Assembly: GCF_010692725.1 (NCBI RefSeq)
Contig: NZ_JAAFZB010000094.1
Location: 124,001-188,000 of the forward strand
Direction: 5' to 3'
DNA: 64,000 nt
DNA from: Flavihumibacter soli
GTDB taxonomy: Bacteria > Bacteroidota > Bacteroidia > Sphingobacteriales > Sphingobacteriaceae
Part shown: positions 49,236 to 58,647 of the stretch, one piece after another
How the letters are laid out: each line of letters starts with the position of its first letter
Numbering within the stretch: the first letter of the stretch is position 1
Notes under the pieces: model-generated
What the model saw: only the letters and a program-made list of their open reading frames with translations
Told to the model about the DNA's origin: nothing
The model's database searches: none
Program-made: the position numbers and the translations under genes

Positions 49236-50360
49236 ATGTATAAACTCGAATTAAAAAAGGCAAGGGCAGGCTTTGGTGTTTTATCAGTTGCAATCTCCGT
49301 TCTATTTGCAGCTTGCGCATCTAATAAAGGAGGCATAAGCAAGCGGCAGTTAACCATCCGGGAACAAGGCAGCTTTGCAGCTGGCGGTACTGTGATTACT
49401 GAACCCGGCACTTTCGATCCTGTTAAACACGGAGCATTTGATCCCGCAAACCAGAGCTCAGAGGGTCAGACATTGCGCGGCGATCATGCATATGTTTTTT
49501 ACCAGGTACCTGAGAACGCCCGTAAACTACCGCTTGTGTTCTGGCATGGCTACGGACAATCTGCAAAGACCTGGGAAACTACTCCGGACGGGCGTGAAGG
49601 ATATCAGAACATTTTCCTGCGCCGCCGCTTTCCAGTTTACCTGGTCGACCAGCCAAGACGTGGCCGGGCGGCACGAAGCACCAAGCCGGTCACCGTTAAT
49701 GCAGCACCGGATGAGCAGCTTTGGTTTGGTATTTTCCGCATGGGTATTGGTTCTGATTTTTATCCCGGTGTTCAGTTTGCAAAAGATCCGGAGACATTGA
49801 ACCAGTTCTTCCGGCACATGGTTCCGAACACAGGTCCTTTTGATATGGAAGTAAATACAGATGCGGTATCAGCCTTATTCAACAAGATCGGGACCGGCAT
49901 CCTTGTTACACATTCGCACAGCGGCGGACAGGGATGGCGCACTGCCGTCAAAAACCCGAATATAAAAGCTATTGTGGCTTATGAACCGGGTAGCAGCTTT
50001 ATATTTCCCGAAGGCGAAGTACCCCAACCAATAAGCTATGTGGGCGGGCTGCTGAAAGCTGTTGCTGCTCCTATGGCTGAATTTATGCAGTTGACGAAAA
50101 TTCCCATAATCATCTATTACGGCGATTATATACCCGACGAGCCAACACAAAATCCCGGGCAGGAACAGTGGCGTGCTGCTCGCGCCATGGCCCGGTTATG
50201 GCGAGATACCGTAAATAAACACGGCGGTGATGTGACCCTGATCTATCTTCCTGACATAGGGATCAATGGCAATACGCACTTTCCCATGTCAGACCTGAAC
50301 AATGTGCAGATAGCTGATCTCATGTCAAAATGGTTAAAAGAGAAAGGATTAGATCAGTAA
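49236..50360 (+). CDS. Lipoprotein alpha/beta hydrolase
   Basis: A 374-residue alpha/beta hydrolase with a lipoprotein signal (VAISVLFAACASNKGG, lipid on Cys about 27). Oxyanion region LPLVFWHGYGQSAKTWETTPDGREGYQNIFL, nucleophile elbow in ILVTHSHSGGQGW, acid in IIYYGDYIPDE, and histidine near GINGNTHFPMSD. This domain layout is found in a family of uncharacterised bacterial esterases next to oxidoreductases. A short hairpin (49157-49171) precedes it. The last sense codon and stop (CAGTAA) form the left end of regulatory element C. Confidence 0.85.
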   Translation: MYKLELKKARAGFGVLSVAISVLFAACASNKGGISKRQLTIREQGSFAAGGTVITEPGTFDPVKHGAFDPANQSSEGQTLRGDHAYVFYQVPENARKLPLVFWHGYGQSAKTWETTPDGREGYQNIFLRRRFPVYLVDQPRRGRAARSTKPVTVNAAPDEQLWFGIFRMGIGSDFYPGVQFAKDPETLNQFFRHMVPNTGPFDMEVNTDAVSALFNKIGTGILVTHSHSGGQGWRTAVKNPNIKAIVAYEPGSSFIFPEGEVPQPISYVGGLLKAVAAPMAEFMQLTKIPIIIYYGDYIPDEPTQNPGQEQWRAARAMARLWRDTVNKHGGDVTLIYLPDIGINGNTHFPMSDLNNVQIADLMSKWLKEKGLDQ

Positions 50361-50420
50361 TATTGGTAGTAATTCCCGTAATCCGTCTACTATACAATCT
50401 TTTTCCTGTTCGGATCTTTG
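50355..50420 (+). promoter_or_regulatory. AraC-regulon element C and -7 box
   Basis: CAGTAA-N4-GGTA-N7-CCGTAATC at 50355-50383, 29 nt, then GATCTTTG at 50413-50420; the flavodoxin ATG follows at 50442. It overlaps the hydrolase stop codon. The spacing to the GAnnTTTG box is identical to copies A and B. Confidence 0.65.
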
Positions 50421-50441
50421 CATAGTTACAAGAATTCAAGA

Positions 50442-51080
50442 ATGAAAAAGGTAATTACGTTTTGGGTAACGCTGATAACTACAATGTGTATGCTGTCCGC
50501 TTGCTCCAGGGCCCAACAGCCTCCGTCTGAAAAAACAGCAGCCTCACCGGCTAATAAAAAGGTGTTGATCGTGTACCTCTCACGAACCAACAATACCAAA
50601 GCGATAGCTCAGATCATACATAAACATGTGGGCGGCGAACTGATCGCCCTGGAACTGGTAAACCCCTACCCTGAAAATTACAAGGCAATTGTTGACCAGG
50701 TAGCAAATGAGAATACAAGCGGTTTTTTGCCACCACTCAAAACAAAGATCGAGAGCATCGAAAAATACGATGTGGTATTTTTAGGTTTTCCTACCTGGGG
50801 CATGCAGCTGCCACCGCCAATGAAGAGTTTTTTAAATAAGTATGATCTGGATGGAAAAACCATTATCCCATTTAATACGAATGCGGGTTATGGAATCGGC
50901 AGCAGTTTTCAAACCGTGAAAGCTTTGTGTCCCAACAGCACCATACTGGAAGGATTTTCAACCAAGGGTGGTGTGGAAAGAGATGGGATCAAATTTGTAA
51001 TGGAAGGCGAGAAAGAAAAACAGGCGCAGGTTGAAGTAAAACGATGGTTACAGAAGATCGGGATGCTAAGTGAGCACTAA
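50442..51080 (+). CDS. Lipoprotein flavodoxin
   Basis: FMN-binding flavodoxin-fold protein of 212 residues carrying a lipoprotein signal (MKKVITFWVTLITTMCMLSAC). FMN phosphate loop VYLSRTNNTKAIAQ, and other flavin loops FLGFPTWGMQLPPPM and FNTNAGYGIGSS. Flavodoxins are usually cytosolic, so a membrane-anchored exported version suggests an extracytoplasmic electron or quinone-reducing role. ATG 50442 is preferred; the TTG at 50418 lies inside the -7 box. First gene of a unit preceded by element C. Confidence 0.88.
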   Translation: MKKVITFWVTLITTMCMLSACSRAQQPPSEKTAASPANKKVLIVYLSRTNNTKAIAQIIHKHVGGELIALELVNPYPENYKAIVDQVANENTSGFLPPLKTKIESIEKYDVVFLGFPTWGMQLPPPMKSFLNKYDLDGKTIIPFNTNAGYGIGSSFQTVKALCPNSTILEGFSTKGGVERDGIKFVMEGEKEKQAQVEVKRWLQKIGMLSEH

Positions 51081-51100
51081 CTCTTACGTAAAAATAACAA

Positions 51101-51850
51101 ATGAAGTCATTCAATAAAAAATCGGTCTTTGCAATTTTATTAACAGCAGTAACGACCTTGTTTAATGTAAACGCACAAGCAAAAAGTGTTATCGAAGAGT
51201 CATTCAGTCCCAGGCAACAAAGCATCATTTCTATTGCTGCCTATACGGCGAAAGGCGACCTTTCAAAATTAAAAACGGAGCTGCACGCAGGGCTTGACAA
51301 GGGCCTGAGCATTAATGACACAAAAGAAGTGCTCGTTCATCTTTATGCATACTCCGGGTTTCCCCGCAGTATCCGAGGGCTGCAAACTTTGATGGAGGTG
51401 CTTGATGAACGTAAAGCTAAAGGCATCAACGATCAATGGGGTGCCGAAGCCTCTCCCATTCAGGATGAGCGAAGCAAATACGAGCGGGGTCGGGAGATTT
51501 TGGGAAAACTGACAGGCGCAGCACAAGATGTTGCCAAGACAGGCTATGCGGCATTTTCTCCCGAGATAGATATATTCCTCAAAGAGCATTTGTTTGCCGA
51601 TATTTTTGAACGTGATATATTGAGCTACTCCGATAGAGAGTTGGTGACCATATCCGTACTCAGCAGCATTGGAGGGGTTGAACCTATGTTGCGCTCGCAT
51701 TTGAACATTTGTTTGAATGTCGGCATAACACCCGGCCAGTTGCAACAATTCGTGACCATTATAAAATCAACCATAGGTAAAAAAGAAGCAAAATCGGCTA
51801 AATCCGTACTGGATGAAGTGCTTAAAAACAACACTTCCCAGCGTACCTAA
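51101..51850 (+). CDS. Exported carboxymuconolactone decarboxylase-like protein
   Basis: A 249-residue protein with signal peptide (to VNAQA, about residue 27) and two helical CMD-type domains (LSINDTKEVLVHLYAYSGFPRSIRGLQTLMEVL; SYSDRELVTISVLSSIGGVEPMLRSHLNICLNVGITPGQLQQFV). The AhpD-type CxxC is absent, so a thiol peroxidase-reductase role is unlikely. Related two-domain proteins accompany cupins and aldo/keto reductases in many genomes. Exported, which is unusual for the fold. Follows the flavodoxin by 20 bp. Confidence 0.88.
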   Translation: MKSFNKKSVFAILLTAVTTLFNVNAQAKSVIEESFSPRQQSIISIAAYTAKGDLSKLKTELHAGLDKGLSINDTKEVLVHLYAYSGFPRSIRGLQTLMEVLDERKAKGINDQWGAEASPIQDERSKYERGREILGKLTGAAQDVAKTGYAAFSPEIDIFLKEHLFADIFERDILSYSDRELVTISVLSSIGGVEPMLRSHLNICLNVGITPGQLQQFVTIIKSTIGKKEAKSAKSVLDEVLKNNTSQRT

Positions 51851-51862
51851 AATCATCATAAT

Positions 51863-52930
51863 ATGAAAACGATAGCATCATTCTTAACTGCATCAGCACT
51901 ATCAATAACATTTGCAGAAATGACACAGGCTCAACCAGCAGAAAAGCCAGCTAATAAAAATCCTTATACGCTGGTGTATGACGGAGCGATTACAGAGAAT
52001 GTTAAATTGAAGGTAAACATTCATCCGGTTAGGTATAAAATTAAAGACATTGACATAGTAGCTAATGTTTACACGCCTGCTAACTATGATCCGGCAAAGG
52101 AGTATCCGGCTATTGTTGTTGCCCATCCTAACGGAGGAGTAAAAGAACAAGTTGCCGGTTTGTATGCACAACGTTTGGCAGAACAGGGTTATATTACCAT
52201 TGCGGCAGATGCAGCCTATCAGGGTGGTAGTAGTGGTTTCCCACGAAATGTAGATAAACCGGCCAACCGAATTGAGGATATTTATTCGATGGCGGATTTT
52301 ATTACACAATTCGATGGTGTCGATGCGGCCAGGCTTGGTTTGTTGGGTATCTGCGGAGGCGGTGGTTATTCTTTAAAAGCCGCCCAGGCAGATAAAAGAT
52401 TCATATCTGTCGCTACTTTGAGTATGTTTAATTCAGGTGTGGTTCGCAGAAATGGTTATATGGATTCGCAAATTTCAACTATCCAACAGCGTTTAAAACA
52501 AGCAGCTGATGCTCGTGCTCAGGAAGCGGCAGGTGGTGAAGTGTTGTATTTCAATACGGCTTCTAAACCATTAACCGAAGAGCAGGTTGCCAAACTTCCC
52601 GATTTGTACCGCCAGGGAATGGAATATTACGGAAAAACCTATGCACATCCTAATTCAAACGGGCGTTACACCTTAAGCAGTTTATTGGACTTAATGACCT
52701 GGGATGCCAGTACCAATATGGACTTAATAGATCAACCCTTATTAATGATAGCGGGCAGTAAAGCCGACTCTTATTATATGACGGAAGAAGCCTTTAGCAA
52801 AGCCACCAATGCAAAAAACAAAGAACTGTTTCTTGTTAATGGTGCTACCCATATAGAAACCTATTGGAAACCCGAATATGTGAAATCAATCGTTGAGAAA
52901 TTAACAGCATTCTACGGCAAAAATCTTTAA
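51863..52930 (+). CDS. Exported dienelactone hydrolase-like alpha/beta hydrolase
   Basis: A 355-residue hydrolase with signal peptide (MKTIASFLTASALSITFAEMTQAQ). The nucleophile elbow reads LLGICGGGGYS, so the nucleophile is cysteine as in dienelactone hydrolases rather than serine. Asp candidate in LLMIAGSKADSYYM and histidine in LVNGATHIETYW. YTPANYDPAKEYPAIVVAHPNGGVKEQ gives the oxyanion region. Follows the CMD protein by 12 bp, certainly the same unit. Natural substrate unknown. Confidence 0.86.
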   Translation: MKTIASFLTASALSITFAEMTQAQPAEKPANKNPYTLVYDGAITENVKLKVNIHPVRYKIKDIDIVANVYTPANYDPAKEYPAIVVAHPNGGVKEQVAGLYAQRLAEQGYITIAADAAYQGGSSGFPRNVDKPANRIEDIYSMADFITQFDGVDAARLGLLGICGGGGYSLKAAQADKRFISVATLSMFNSGVVRRNGYMDSQISTIQQRLKQAADARAQEAAGGEVLYFNTASKPLTEEQVAKLPDLYRQGMEYYGKTYAHPNSNGRYTLSSLLDLMTWDASTNMDLIDQPLLMIAGSKADSYYMTEEAFSKATNAKNKELFLVNGATHIETYWKPEYVKSIVEKLTAFYGKNL

Positions 52931-53023
52931 AAAATAAGTGCATAAATAGCACATTCGCCCTTTTTATGGCTAGGACGGTTTCTGCAGTTGTTGGGCATAT
53001 CAATGAATTTAAAATAAAAATGT

Positions 53024-53512
53024 ATGAAATATCAATTGAGAATTCCAATAGCAATCATCGTGATTTCCCTTTCATCATGTCATAATTTTAAAAATCAGCC
53101 CTCAAAAAGAATCGCCAACAATTCAGATTTGATTTTCGCCAAAGGAGAGAAAATCACGAACGACAATTTTACGGGCACCGCATATCTTCATCCAATGATC
53201 ACAGCAGACAGCCTGAATTTCACCTCTGTGGGAAATGTGACCTTTAAGGCAGGGGCAAGAACGAAGTGGCATTTACACCCCGGCGGCCAGATCTTACTCG
53301 TTACCGGCGGTACTGGTTATTACCAGGAGAAAGGTAGTCCGAAAAGAATCATAAAAAAAGGAGAGTCGATCAAATGCCCGCCCGGGGTTCCGCACTGGCA
53401 TGGTGCAAGCAAAGACGAGGAATTAATTCAAGTCGCCATTACCAACACTCAAAAAGGTGCAACAGTCTGGCTGGAACCAGTAAGTGATGAGGAGTATAAT
53501 AGCTTTGAGTAA
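53024..53512 (+). CDS. Lipoprotein cupin, second copy
   Basis: A 162-residue cupin with lipoprotein signal (MKYQLRIPIAIIVISLSSC). Motifs TKWHLHPGGQILLVTGGTGYYQEKG and PGVPHWHGASKDEE, and the end TVWLEPVSDEEYNS, parallel the 42647 cupin (TVWLQPVTDEEYNS). Paralogues that differ in anchoring: one soluble, one lipid-attached. Separated from the hydrolase by 93 bp; end of the cluster. Substrate unknown. Confidence 0.86.
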   Translation: MKYQLRIPIAIIVISLSSCHNFKNQPSKRIANNSDLIFAKGEKITNDNFTGTAYLHPMITADSLNFTSVGNVTFKAGARTKWHLHPGGQILLVTGGTGYYQEKGSPKRIIKKGESIKCPPGVPHWHGASKDEELIQVAITNTQKGATVWLEPVSDEEYNSFE

Positions 53513-53573
53513 TTATTTTATTAGTTGATAACCGGATATTGAGAGTTCTTTTGTACCTGATTGCCATATTGAA

Positions 53574-56500
53574 CTACCTGAAAATGGTTAAACTTCCGGA
53601 AAGGGGTTTGCAGTCTGGTGTCATTTTGATAACATAGTAATAAGTCCCGACAGGCAAAGGATAGCCGCTATTTGTACCATCGAAAGGAGTTTGATATTTC
53701 TGCGACTCGTAAACTTTAGCACCGTACCTGTTAAACAATTGAACACTTGCATTTGGATAATTTTCAATACCCCTGATAACCCAGGTGTCATTGATGCCGT
53801 CATTATTCGGCGTAAAGGTGTTCGATAAATGAATCGATGTATATCCAACACTTACCATAACTTCTTTTCTGTCGCTTTCACAGTTTCCGCTATACCTGCT
53901 TACATAAAAACTCCGGTCTTCCTTAACCTCAATGTTAAACTGCCCGGATGACTGGTCATCCAACGGAACTAAACTGTATGCGTCACTATATAACCTGTAA
54001 CCATATCCCTCTGAAACATTGTTTACCCATAATAGAGCACGTCCGGCACTGCAGATTTGCAGATCGCTTACCTCAGGCGGTTGTATAACCTTGCTATCGT
54101 TCAGAATAGAATAACTTAATGTTTTTTTACATCCAACAGCATCGGTTATGGTAAGCTGGTAGCTGCCAGCTTTCAGGTTTGTAATATCCGAACTTGCACT
54201 CAGGATCTTGCCGGCAGCATCCGTCCAACTGAAATTTACAGGCTCTTTGCCCGAGGCCTGTAGCCCCGTAATACTTCCTGTCGCCAATCCGCAGTTATCC
54301 GCGATGATCACTGTATTACGGTTATCTACCAGAAGTTCGGGTTCACGACTAATACTGTACTCACCCAGCAGTTTCTCACAACGATTTTGATCGGCAACAT
54401 ACAGCTGATACGTGCCCGCACCGATTCCCTGCAACAGGCTGCTGTTACCACCTACGGTCTGCCCGGTCATGCTGTCTACCCAGCGGTAGCTTGCCGGTAA
54501 CGGTCCGTTAAATGTCAGCCTGATACTGCCATTGTTCATACCGCAGCTGGCATTTGTTAATTGTAGTACAGGCTGCCCGTAATCCGTTGTATTCGGTAAA
54601 CTAACTATTGTATAGATCCTGGTTTTCTTACTGCAACTGGCATTGGAAGCGATCATATAATAGGCACCGGGAGCCGCATCAATAAGTGAAGGACCGTTAG
54701 CATTTTCAACAATCCTATCCTGACCATCAAACCACTCATACCTTGATGCACCTGTCACCGTGATCCCGGATATAGAACCGTTATTGCCGCCACAAACAGC
54801 GGGGTTCGCAATTCCTGCGTCCGTTATGACAATACCGTTAGTTTCTGGTATCGTGATCACCGATGAGCTGACCGAACCGCAGCCTGAGTTATCACTTACT
54901 TCCAGCAAATAAATTCCCGCCGGCTTGTTGAGAAGGTCTCTTGTAGCAGCCACCTGCTGACCCAACTGGTTTGTCCATATGTATGACAGCGTGCCGGTGC
55001 CGGTAGCACTCATGCCGGTGATCGTGCCGGTGCTGCCGCCGCAGACCGATGCTGTAATGGCGACCGATGCCTGATCAATATTAGGCCCGGTGGAGTTTAA
55101 TAGAACTACCGGCCCATAAACCTGCGAACAACTGTTATCAGCTGTGCTCACTGTGAGCGTGTAACTCCCCGCTTTAATACTATTGAGGTCTGCCGTCCGG
55201 CTAACTTCTGTTCCGCCGGCATCCTTCCAGCTATACAAAGTTTCGGATGATGTATTGTTTGTCGCTGTGATACCACTGATAGATCCGTTCGCATTACTGC
55301 AGGAAGGATTAGTGTTTAACAGATTAGAGGTGTCTAAAATAAGGGCTCGTGGTACCTCGAAGGTGGTCTCTGCCATGCAATCGCCATTTAGGGCCTGAAG
55401 TGTATACTTGCCGGCCGGCACATTCAGCAGATCAGCACTGGTCCCCACTACATTTCCGCTCTCGTCAAGCCATTTCACTCCAGCAGCACTCAAAGGCACC
55501 GCGCCTTTTACCGAACCCGTATTGAAACAGGCAGGCACAATGGCGACGCTGCTGTCGTCAATCAGAGTACGGGTAAATTCAGATGTCGCATTGTTGTGGG
55601 TTGCCGATGCGATCACTGCTCCGTTCACCGGGCCGTTGTATTGCCAGTTACCAGCCGCATCAGAAGTTGTGCTGGCAAAATATGTCTCGGGCGAGCAGGT
55701 GCCGCAATGGTCACTGTAAAAAAGCTCGATAGACGAATTCGGAGTAGCGGTTCCTGCCACAGATCCAGCTGTAATGTTCAGAATGTTTACTTCCGTAATA
55801 TCTCTTCCGGCACCGATAAACTCGTGATATAGCATGGGGTATGCATTCACCGTACAGAAGAAACTATTCTTTTTAACCGCCACTGTTGATAACTGCCCTA
55901 TGTCTACCGGTTTGCAATAAGCAATATAATTCGCATCCGCGGGGTCATCACTTCCAATCATAACCGGCTCAGACATACTGACAAGAATACCTATTCCTTG
56001 TATTGGAAGCCTTGTCGTCCCGGTTTTATCGACGCCGATAAAATTTCTTTTAATGGAGACTGGCCATCCATTATTATCAATTGTGATCCCGGTATAACTG
56101 CTCGATATGACATTATCTTCGATCGTCACGTTGTTTTTACCGCCTGGAATGTCGGTTGCGATCATGATGCCCCATGACCCTTCTATTCCACTTGTGCCGC
56201 TGTAATTGACGCCGACCTTATTATTGCTGATCCAGATAGTTGCTGGGAGCGAACTTATTTCATCGCTGGGGTCTGTAGAATCATAGACATTTAACTGTCC
56301 AATTGCTAATCCCTGAGCAAGCAGATTTCCTTCTTCGGCTGTGCCGCCGATCTTTACCTGGCCATAAACCTGTCCTAACCCAAGTGGCAGGGCACCCAGC
56401 TGCGACATGGTAACACCATCCGGCTCTATCGAAACAAAATTGCCCTGGATCACCACATTTTGGCAATAATAATGAGCTACACCGCCCTCCTCATGCTCGT

Positions 56501-57026
56501 CGACACCGATATCAAAAAAGAAACCACTGATCACATTACCTTTTCCCGCTGCCCCAATCTGTATGTTCTCGCAATCCTTGATGCTGATGCCTTGCCAATA
56601 GTGCCTGCTGTAGGAACTACTATGATCAGTGAGGTTTCGAATATAGAGCGAGTATAATTCAACATCATTGACATTATTCAAGGTGAGCCCTATTTGGTCA
56701 GCCGGCATCGGAAAGGCTGTCAGCAGCTGAACCCGGGCAGCACTAATTCCGAATACTGCTCCCGGCTGCGTGGAAGCATCAATTGTCAGGTTCGATGAAA
56801 CATTCGGAAGCCGGCTCGAAAGAGTAATTGTACGCCCGGCTTCGCTTAGGCCCGGAAGGTTGAAATAGATAAAATCCTTATCAACAGACCCATTAGCTGC
56901 CGCCAGTGTGAGCGCCTCTCTCAAGGTTCCGCTCCCTGAATCCGCATTACTGGTCACAGTAAATATGGCAGAAAAAGCATTCAGGATAAGGAATTGAAAT
57001 CCTATGAAGAGAGCTATCTTTTTGAT
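53574..57026 (-). CDS. Large T9SS (type B) secreted surface protein
   Basis: About 1,150 residues. N-terminal right-handed beta-helix-like region with repeated VIQGNFVSIEPDG / IEDNVISSSYTGITIDNN strands (about residues 1-400), then six or more SprB-like repeats of about 85 residues (CGLATGSITGLQASGKEPVNFSWTDAAGKIL...AGSYQLTITDAVGC), and a C-terminal gliding-associated sorting domain (NTFTPNNDGINDTWVIRG...VQLFNRYGAKVYES...YPLPVGTYYYVIKM). Probably exported by T9SS to the surface as an adhesin. The frame opens upstream with a signal peptide (KKIALFIGFQFLILNAFSA) whose expected ATG is ATC at 57026-57024. The first GTG (56957) would lose the signal, so I extend the gene. Confidence 0.85.
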   Translation of the reverse strand: MKKIALFIGFQFLILNAFSAIFTVTSNADSGSGTLREALTLAAANGSVDKDFIYFNLPGLSEAGRTITLSSRLPNVSSNLTIDASTQPGAVFGISAARVQLLTAFPMPADQIGLTLNNVNDVELYSLYIRNLTDHSSSYSRHYWQGISIKDCENIQIGAAGKGNVISGFFFDIGVDEHEEGGVAHYYCQNVVIQGNFVSIEPDGVTMSQLGALPLGLGQVYGQVKIGGTAEEGNLLAQGLAIGQLNVYDSTDPSDEISSLPATIWISNNKVGVNYSGTSGIEGSWGIMIATDIPGGKNNVTIEDNVISSSYTGITIDNNGWPVSIKRNFIGVDKTGTTRLPIQGIGILVSMSEPVMIGSDDPADANYIAYCKPVDIGQLSTVAVKKNSFFCTVNAYPMLYHEFIGAGRDITEVNILNITAGSVAGTATPNSSIELFYSDHCGTCSPETYFASTTSDAAGNWQYNGPVNGAVIASATHNNATSEFTRTLIDDSSVAIVPACFNTGSVKGAVPLSAAGVKWLDESGNVVGTSADLLNVPAGKYTLQALNGDCMAETTFEVPRALILDTSNLLNTNPSCSNANGSISGITATNNTSSETLYSWKDAGGTEVSRTADLNSIKAGSYTLTVSTADNSCSQVYGPVVLLNSTGPNIDQASVAITASVCGGSTGTITGMSATGTGTLSYIWTNQLGQQVAATRDLLNKPAGIYLLEVSDNSGCGSVSSSVITIPETNGIVITDAGIANPAVCGGNNGSISGITVTGASRYEWFDGQDRIVENANGPSLIDAAPGAYYMIASNASCSKKTRIYTIVSLPNTTDYGQPVLQLTNASCGMNNGSIRLTFNGPLPASYRWVDSMTGQTVGGNSSLLQGIGAGTYQLYVADQNRCEKLLGEYSISREPELLVDNRNTVIIADNCGLATGSITGLQASGKEPVNFSWTDAAGKILSASSDITNLKAGSYQLTITDAVGCKKTLSYSILNDSKVIQPPEVSDLQICSAGRALLWVNNVSEGYGYRLYSDAYSLVPLDDQSSGQFNIEVKEDRSFYVSRYSGNCESDRKEVMVSVGYTSIHLSNTFTPNNDGINDTWVIRGIENYPNASVQLFNRYGAKVYESQKYQTPFDGTNSGYPLPVGTYYYVIKMTPDCKPLSGSLTIFR

Positions 57027-57238
57027 AAAAGGAAATTATTTTTTAGCAAATAACTGTACTTTTCGCTAAAGCTAAATAATTTTATAAGTATCACTCAGGT
57101 ATTCAACTCAATAAAAGGGTGAACGGCAGGAATTATTGAGGGAACGGTAAAAACCGTAGGACACTTTGATTGGAATAATTAAATGATGGGCTATGAGTCA
57201 CCATTATTGGAATTCGATTATGAAACCGGGATACCGAC

Positions 57239-57469
57239 TTACTTATTAACCTGAGCTTTACCCGGCTGTACTCCGGGCATTCCAAAACGCGATGGTATGC
57301 CAGACTTGCAGCATGCAGCTGCTTTTTTACTTGAACTAACTGGAGGGATCGGTTTAACTGCAGGAACCGGTTTTGCAGCAGCCACCTTTTGCTTGCATGC
57401 CGAGACTACGAATACCTGCATAAAAGCGACCAGAACCAGAAGGAGCATTAGTCTTTTACTGAAATTCAT
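57239..57469 (-). CDS. Small cysteine-rich lipoprotein
   Basis: A 76-residue protein with lipoprotein signal (MNFSKRLMLLLVLVAFMQVFVVSAC), then an alanine/proline/valine linker (KPVPAVKPIPPVSSSKKA) and an end containing ACCKSGIPSRFGMPG. Start chosen at ATG 57469; the longer frame would overlap the FGE gene. It is the third gene of a sulfatase-FGE set, 22 bp after the FGE stop. The CC pair might bind metal or interact with the FGE copper site, but that is speculation. Confidence 0.6.
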   Translation of the reverse strand: MNFSKRLMLLLVLVAFMQVFVVSACKQKVAAAKPVPAVKPIPPVSSSKKAAACCKSGIPSRFGMPGVQPGKAQVNK

Positions 57470-57491
57470 ACTTATATGATTAATCGTATAA

Positions 57492-58604
57492 CTATTTATT
57501 GCTGACACACCTGAACCCCAGGTGTTCCATACTGCTGTCTTCCGTACTCTTCATACGCCGGGCAACCCGGTAGCCAGAACAGTAACTATCATTGCATAAA
57601 AAGGAGCCCCCTTTCAATACCCGTTTTGAGGCATTGGGCTCCTCAGGATCAAAGCTTTGAGCCGGACCTTTCGGATTGGTGACGCCACTTTTAACCTCTT
57701 CATAATATTGATTGTGATACAGGTCTTCACACCACTCCCAAACATTACCGGCCATATCGTATAAGCCGTATCCATTGGCTGCAAAAGATCTAACAGGCGC
57801 AGCCAGATAAAATTTATCCGTCAAGGTGTTCTTATCGGGAAAGTGTCCCTGCCAGGAATTGGCCTTTGATTTCCCGGTATTAACTGATTCATTACCCCAG
57901 GGATAGATATTATTATTTAAGCCGCCCCTTGCTGCATATTCCCACTCGGCTTCGGTAGGCAGACGCTTTCCAGCCCATTTTGCGTAGGCGCGGGCGTCAA
58001 TCCATGTTACATGAACAACAGGATAGCTGTCTTTACCTTTTATATCGCTTCCCGGTCCGTGGGGATGTTTCCAGTCTGCACCCTGCTTCCACTCCCACCA
58101 TTGGGAGTAATCGTTTAGAGGCACTTCGGTTGACGGGGCTTTAAAAACCAGGGACGAAGCCACAAGCAGGCTTTCGTCAGGCTTAGGTGTTCCGGGGGGC
58201 ACCTGCTTTTTAAGTTCTTCCCAATCAGGTTTCTTTTCAGCTACTGTAATATATCCTGTTGCCTTTACAAACTCGGCGAACTGCGCGTTAGTCACTTCCG
58301 TTGCATCCATCCAGAAGCCATCCAGCTTTACCCTGTGTTTTGGATACTCATCTTCAGATGCCTGTTCATTGTCGGCGCCCTGTTTAAACTCCCCGCCAGG
58401 GATCCATACCATCCCGGGATGCTTCGCATCGGTAATAATTGTAGCCGGGGTCGATGAATTCTCCGCAGCAGACTCATCCGCTATCACCTTTACCGGAGCA
58501 CTCTTTTGCTGGCACGAAGCGGCAAAAATGCCGGCAGTCAAAGCCAGAAAAAGCAGATAATTCTTGTAGATCAACATATTAAATTTATTCCCTAATTTTT
58601 TCAT
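57492..58604 (-). CDS. Lipoprotein formylglycine-generating enzyme-like protein
   Basis: SUMF1/FGE-family protein of 370 residues. The family oxidises the sulfatase active-site cysteine to formylglycine using oxygen and copper. Signature blocks GMVWIPGGEFKQGADNE, VTNAQFAEFVKATGY, KRLPTEAEWEYAARGG, YDMAGNVWEWCEDLY and LKGGSFLCNDSYCSGYRVARR are present. The last has the two catalytic cysteines (CxxxxC) of true FGEs, which many family relatives lack. Lipoprotein signal (LTAGIFAASC). It follows a cysteine-type sulfatase by 43 bp on the same strand, its probable client. The extracytoplasmic location is notable. Confidence 0.9.
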   Translation of the reverse strand: MKKLGNKFNMLIYKNYLLFLALTAGIFAASCQQKSAPVKVIADESAAENSSTPATIITDAKHPGMVWIPGGEFKQGADNEQASEDEYPKHRVKLDGFWMDATEVTNAQFAEFVKATGYITVAEKKPDWEELKKQVPPGTPKPDESLLVASSLVFKAPSTEVPLNDYSQWWEWKQGADWKHPHGPGSDIKGKDSYPVVHVTWIDARAYAKWAGKRLPTEAEWEYAARGGLNNNIYPWGNESVNTGKSKANSWQGHFPDKNTLTDKFYLAAPVRSFAANGYGLYDMAGNVWEWCEDLYHNQYYEEVKSGVTNPKGPAQSFDPEEPNASKRVLKGGSFLCNDSYCSGYRVARRMKSTEDSSMEHLGFRCVSNK

Positions 58605-58647
58605 TTCTGACGAAGATCAGGACTTCCTATAACAAATCCTGGCTAAA

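Noticed and set aside
54570-54590. CCGTAATCCGT inside the T9SS surface-protein gene
   Set aside because: Resembles the right half of the AraC element but lacks CAGTAA, GGTA and the -7 box at the expected distance and lies within coding sequence; chance match.
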